Assembly: GCA_946560065.1 (NCBI GenBank)
Contig: CAMNUE010000005.1
Span: 1 to 64,000 of the forward strand
Source: an uncultured bacterium
Lineage (GTDB): Bacteria > Bacillota_I > Bacilli_A > RF39 > UBA660
Direction of reading: 5' to 3'
DNA: 64,000 nucleotides
This document shows, in pieces, positions 61,268 through 64,000 of this stretch. Below the pieces are notes generated by a model that was not told the DNA's origin, ran no database searches, and saw only the letters and a program-made list of their open reading frames with translations. Within the stretch, counting starts at the first letter, position 1, and each line of letters begins with the position of its first letter. Made by a program: the position numbers and the translations under genes.

Positions 61268-61903
61268 CTATTTGTTTTTTATTATTACTAGACTTCTTTT
61301 ACTGTCCTCGATTGGTAAACTAAATTTTTCAATTCCAACTATTTTATATTTATTTGATAGCTTATTCTCTACTTCTTTAGTTAATTCTTTTTCTATATCA
61401 CCTTTCATAGCAACGAATAAGCCATCTTTTTTTACTAAGTGCATTGTATATTTAACTAGTTTTTCAATGTTTGCAACAGCTCTGGATGTAACTAAGTCAA
61501 ATTCTTCATGGTAGTCTTCACCTCGAGTATGAATTGCTTTGATATTATCTAATTCTAATTTCTTTATTATTTCATTTAGATAGTCTACTCTTTTTCTAAG
61601 CGAATCTATTAAAGTAACATTTAAGTTTGGGTAAACTATTTTTAAAACAATTCCTGGAAAACCTGCTCCTGTTCCAACATCACACAATGTGTTTATTTTA
61701 TTGAGATTTACTACTTTTGAAAGAGTTAAACTATCATAAAAATGTTTTAAGTAAACTTCTTCTTTAATAGTTATTCTCGTTAAATTTATTTTTTCATTCC
61801 ATTCTATTAGTAAATTATAAAATTGTTCAAGTTTATTTTCTTGGGCTATTGTTAATTTAATATCTAATTTTGCTAACTCATTTATAAATTCTTCTCTAGT
61901 CAT
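61268..61903 (-). CDS. rsmG: 16S rRNA G527 N7-methyltransferase
   Basis: SAM loop LCDVGTGAGFPGIVLKI; ITSRAVAN-like VTSRAVANIEKLV. About 211 aa. Overlaps the end of mnmG; ATGs at 61912 and 61903 are both possible, the latter giving the usual MTREEF start. Confidence 0.96.
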   Translation of the reverse strand: MTREEFINELAKLDIKLTIAQENKLEQFYNLLIEWNEKINLTRITIKEEVYLKHFYDSLTLSKVVNLNKINTLCDVGTGAGFPGIVLKIVYPNLNVTLIDSLRKRVDYLNEIIKKLELDNIKAIHTRGEDYHEEFDLVTSRAVANIEKLVKYTMHLVKKDGLFVAMKGDIEKELTKEVENKLSNKYKIVGIEKFSLPIEDSKRSLVIIKNK

Positions 61904-63767
61904 TTTTACCATATTCCTTTTTTAAATATACTGATAGAATTGATATGTCTGATGGATTAACTCCACTTATTCTGATTGCTTGAGCTATCGTTTTAGGTCG
62001 TACTTCTTTTAATTTTTGTCTTGCTTCTGATGCAATGTTGTTTATTTTGTCATAATCAATATCTTCTGGTATTTGTTTTTTTTCTAGTTTTAACATCTTT
62101 TCTGCTTCTTTATAAGCTTTAGCAATATACCCTTCATACTTTAAGTTGATACTTACTTGTTCTTTGATTTCATTTTCGAATGGAATTTCAATAAATCTTT
62201 CTAAGAAATCTACATTAATTTCTGGTCTTTTTAATAATTGTTCTAAACTTAGAGTTGCCGTTGGAATCGAAATATTATCTTCATTAAAGACTTTTTCTAC
62301 TTCTGGTGTTATTTTTAATTTATTTTCTTTCATAAATGTATGGAGGTCTTCGATTTGTTTTTTCTTTGTTGTTAGTCTATTTATTTGTTCATCATTAATC
62401 AAACCTACTTGATATCCATAGTCTCTTAATCTTAAATCAGCATTATCACTTCTTAATAAAAGTCTAAATTCTGCTCGACTTGTTAATAGTCTATATGGAT
62501 CTCTTATTCCCTTTGTAATAAGATCATCTATTAAAACACCAATATAGGCATCTGTTCTTTTTAGTACTAATGGATTTTTTCCTTCTAATTTTAGACTAGC
62601 ATTAATTCCTGCCATTAATCCTTGGCAAGCTGCTTCTTCGTAACCACTAGTTCCGTTGATTTGTCCTGCCGTAAAAAGATTGGCAATCACTTTAGTTTCA
62701 AGACTTGAGGTTAATTGAGTTGGATAAATTGCATCATATTCGATAGCATATCCATATTTTAAGATTTTAGCATTTTCTAAACCTGGTAAACTGTGAACCA
62801 TTTGTTCTTGTACTTCTGGTGGCATAGATGTTGAGAAACCTTGTAAATAGATATCATCATAGTAGCGACTTTCTGGCTCAATAAATAATTGATGTCTTTC
62901 TTTATCTGCAAATCTTACTACTTTATCTTCAATTGACGGACAGTATCTTGGTCCAATTCCTTCAATATCATCAAGACCTCCATACATACTTGATTTATTT
63001 AGATTTTCTCTAATAATACGATGAGTTTCTTCAGTTGTATAAGTTAAGTAGCATGGCTCCTGTTCTTCTAACTTGTAGCATGGTTTTAAGTCAAAACTAA
63101 ACGTTAAAAATCTTTCTTCGTCCCCTGGTTCTAATCTAGTTTTGCTAAAATCAATAGTTTTTCTATCTATTCTTTGAGGAGTTCCTGTTTTTAGTCTAAT
63201 GATTCTAAATCCATATTCTTTTAATTTATCACTTAAATGATTTGATGGCTTTTCCCCATGAGGGCCTTGTCTTGTTCTGGTATTTCCAACTAGGATATCT
63301 GCTTTTAAGTAAGTTCCCGTTGTTAAAATTACTATTTCAGAAGTTATTTTTTCTCCATCTTCTAATACAATTCCTTTTACTTTGTTATCTTCTATGATTA
63401 AATCTTCAACCATTCCTTCTTGAATTGTTAAATTTTCTAATGAATTTAGTGTATTTAACATTTCTTTTGGATAAGTTATTTTATCTCCTTGAGCACGAAG
63501 TGATTGAACAGCTGGCCCTTTTGCACTATTTAACATCTTTATTTGAAGGTGAGTTTTATCAGCAACTTTTCCCATTACTCCACCTAAGGCATCTATTTCT
63601 CTGACAACTATACCTTTTGCACTTCCTCCAATATGAGGATTGCATGGCATATCTGCAATATTCTTTAAGTTTCCCGTAATTAGCAAGGTCTTATGCCCTT
63701 TTCTAGCACTAGCATGAGCTGCTTCACAGCCAGCGTGACCTCCTCCAACAACTATTATTTCATACAT
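61896..63767 (-). CDS. mnmG: tRNA uridine-5-carboxymethylaminomethyl enzyme MnmG
   Basis: FAD site GGGHAGCEAA at the N-terminus, IGGSAKGIVVREIDALGG, and the C-terminal helical domain. Works with MnmE on wobble uridines. 623 aa. Classical origin-proximal gene. Confidence 0.98.
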   Translation of the reverse strand: MYEIIVVGGGHAGCEAAHASARKGHKTLLITGNLKNIADMPCNPHIGGSAKGIVVREIDALGGVMGKVADKTHLQIKMLNSAKGPAVQSLRAQGDKITYPKEMLNTLNSLENLTIQEGMVEDLIIEDNKVKGIVLEDGEKITSEIVILTTGTYLKADILVGNTRTRQGPHGEKPSNHLSDKLKEYGFRIIRLKTGTPQRIDRKTIDFSKTRLEPGDEERFLTFSFDLKPCYKLEEQEPCYLTYTTEETHRIIRENLNKSSMYGGLDDIEGIGPRYCPSIEDKVVRFADKERHQLFIEPESRYYDDIYLQGFSTSMPPEVQEQMVHSLPGLENAKILKYGYAIEYDAIYPTQLTSSLETKVIANLFTAGQINGTSGYEEAACQGLMAGINASLKLEGKNPLVLKRTDAYIGVLIDDLITKGIRDPYRLLTSRAEFRLLLRSDNADLRLRDYGYQVGLINDEQINRLTTKKKQIEDLHTFMKENKLKITPEVEKVFNEDNISIPTATLSLEQLLKRPEINVDFLERFIEIPFENEIKEQVSINLKYEGYIAKAYKEAEKMLKLEKKQIPEDIDYDKINNIASEARQKLKEVRPKTIAQAIRISGVNPSDISILSVYLKKEYGKND

Positions 63768-63781
63768 TGTATCACCCTCTT

Positions 63782-64000
63782 TTATTTTCCTAAACAGAAT
63801 CTTGAAAACATCTCATCAAGTAATTCTTCTTCATAAGTTGTTCCATTAATATGCCCCAACTCTTCCCAAATATTTTTTATATCTAATTCTATCATATCGA
63901 TTGGTCTATTTTCTTTTAGACCTTGTTCAATATCTTCAATACTTGTTAAGCATCTTTTTAAAATACTGATGCTTCTGGAATTACTTAAATATGTTGGATC
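63782..64000 (-). CDS. mnmE: tRNA modification GTPase MnmE, C-terminal part
   Basis: The last 72 codons are in the window and end in LLDEMFSRFCLGK, the MnmE C-terminal Cys motif (usually FC(I/L)GK) needed for catalysis. The rest lies to the right. Immediately upstream of mnmG. Confidence 0.96.
   Translation of the reverse strand, partial: DPTYLSNSRSISILKRCLTSIEDIEQGLKENRPIDMIELDIKNIWEELGHINGTTYEEELLDEMFSRFCLGK

Noticed and set aside
57376..63767. parS site or DnaA-box cluster expected near the origin
   Set aside because: No copy of the TGTTTCACGTGAAACA consensus and no cluster of TTATCCACA was noticed; single partial matches are scattered and not convincing.
1..64000. tRNA, rRNA, CRISPR array, insertion sequence or prophage
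   Set aside because: No cloverleaf T-arm sequences, no regularly spaced repeats, no transposase, integrase or phage structural protein was seen.

Overview
The window looks like chromosome from an AT-rich, spore-lineage Bacillota (class Bacilli or a close relative), probably uncultured and host-associated. It uses the standard code: TGA is a stop, prfB is present, and Trp is TGG. It carries spoIIQ-like, spoIIR, spo0J/soj and noc-like genes. Gene order follows the Bacillus-type chromosome in three blocks: mnmE-mnmG-rsmG-noc-soj-spo0J with rpsF-ssb-rpsR-DHH-rplI-dnaB (right), argS-rpoE-prfA-prmC-spoIIR-mntP-fba-murA-rpmE-rpiB-ywzB-spoIIQ-mbl-tagO (middle), and hpf-secA-prfB-ftsEX (left of middle). 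The origin should lie just right of the window, so the almost all minus-strand genes are co-directional with replication.

The left 12.5 kb is accessory and is the most interesting part. It holds four minus-strand units. (A) 12503->6802 is a tightly overlapping operon: cobalamin-type radical SAM, kinase/radical SAM fusion, DUF3419/BtaA-like transferase, a small coiled protein with a repeated Ser/Tyr/Glu/Arg tail ending in Trp, an ATP-grasp ligase of the cyanophycin-synthetase/GshF type, and a methyltransferase. It has the layout of an undescribed peptide-modification pathway. (B) 6672->3745 has five paralogous zinc-ribbon-like proteins, an NrtR-type Nudix regulator and a Nudix hydrolase, behind a promoter embedded in inverted repeats. 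(C) 3583->1161 has a radical SAM/MazG-like fusion, a stand-alone SerRS-like catalytic domain and a TatD hydrolase, behind a promoter with a perfect GCGTAT/ATACGC palindrome. (D) is a lone unknown gene with a consensus promoter overlapped by another palindrome. At the left edge a leader with mutually exclusive hairpins precedes a gene that leaves the window.

From 12.7 to 29.5 kb are ftsE-ftsX with a PcsB/CwlO-like hydrolase, two YitT proteins, prfB with its programmed +1 frameshift, secA, hpf, a cold-shock protein, a LytTR regulator, tagO and mbl. A plus-strand insertion at 19.2-20.9 kb carries a double-HTH regulator and an unknown gene interrupted by one in-frame TAA; next to it is a secreted HExxH lipoprotein. 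A possible structured RNA lies between secA and the next gene.

From 29.7 to 64 kb is mostly housekeeping: envelope and sporulation genes, translation factors, a divergent plus-strand block (class A PBP, LemA-like, pta), then the origin-proximal replication and segregation genes. I saw no tRNA, rRNA, IS element, CRISPR array or perfect parS site.
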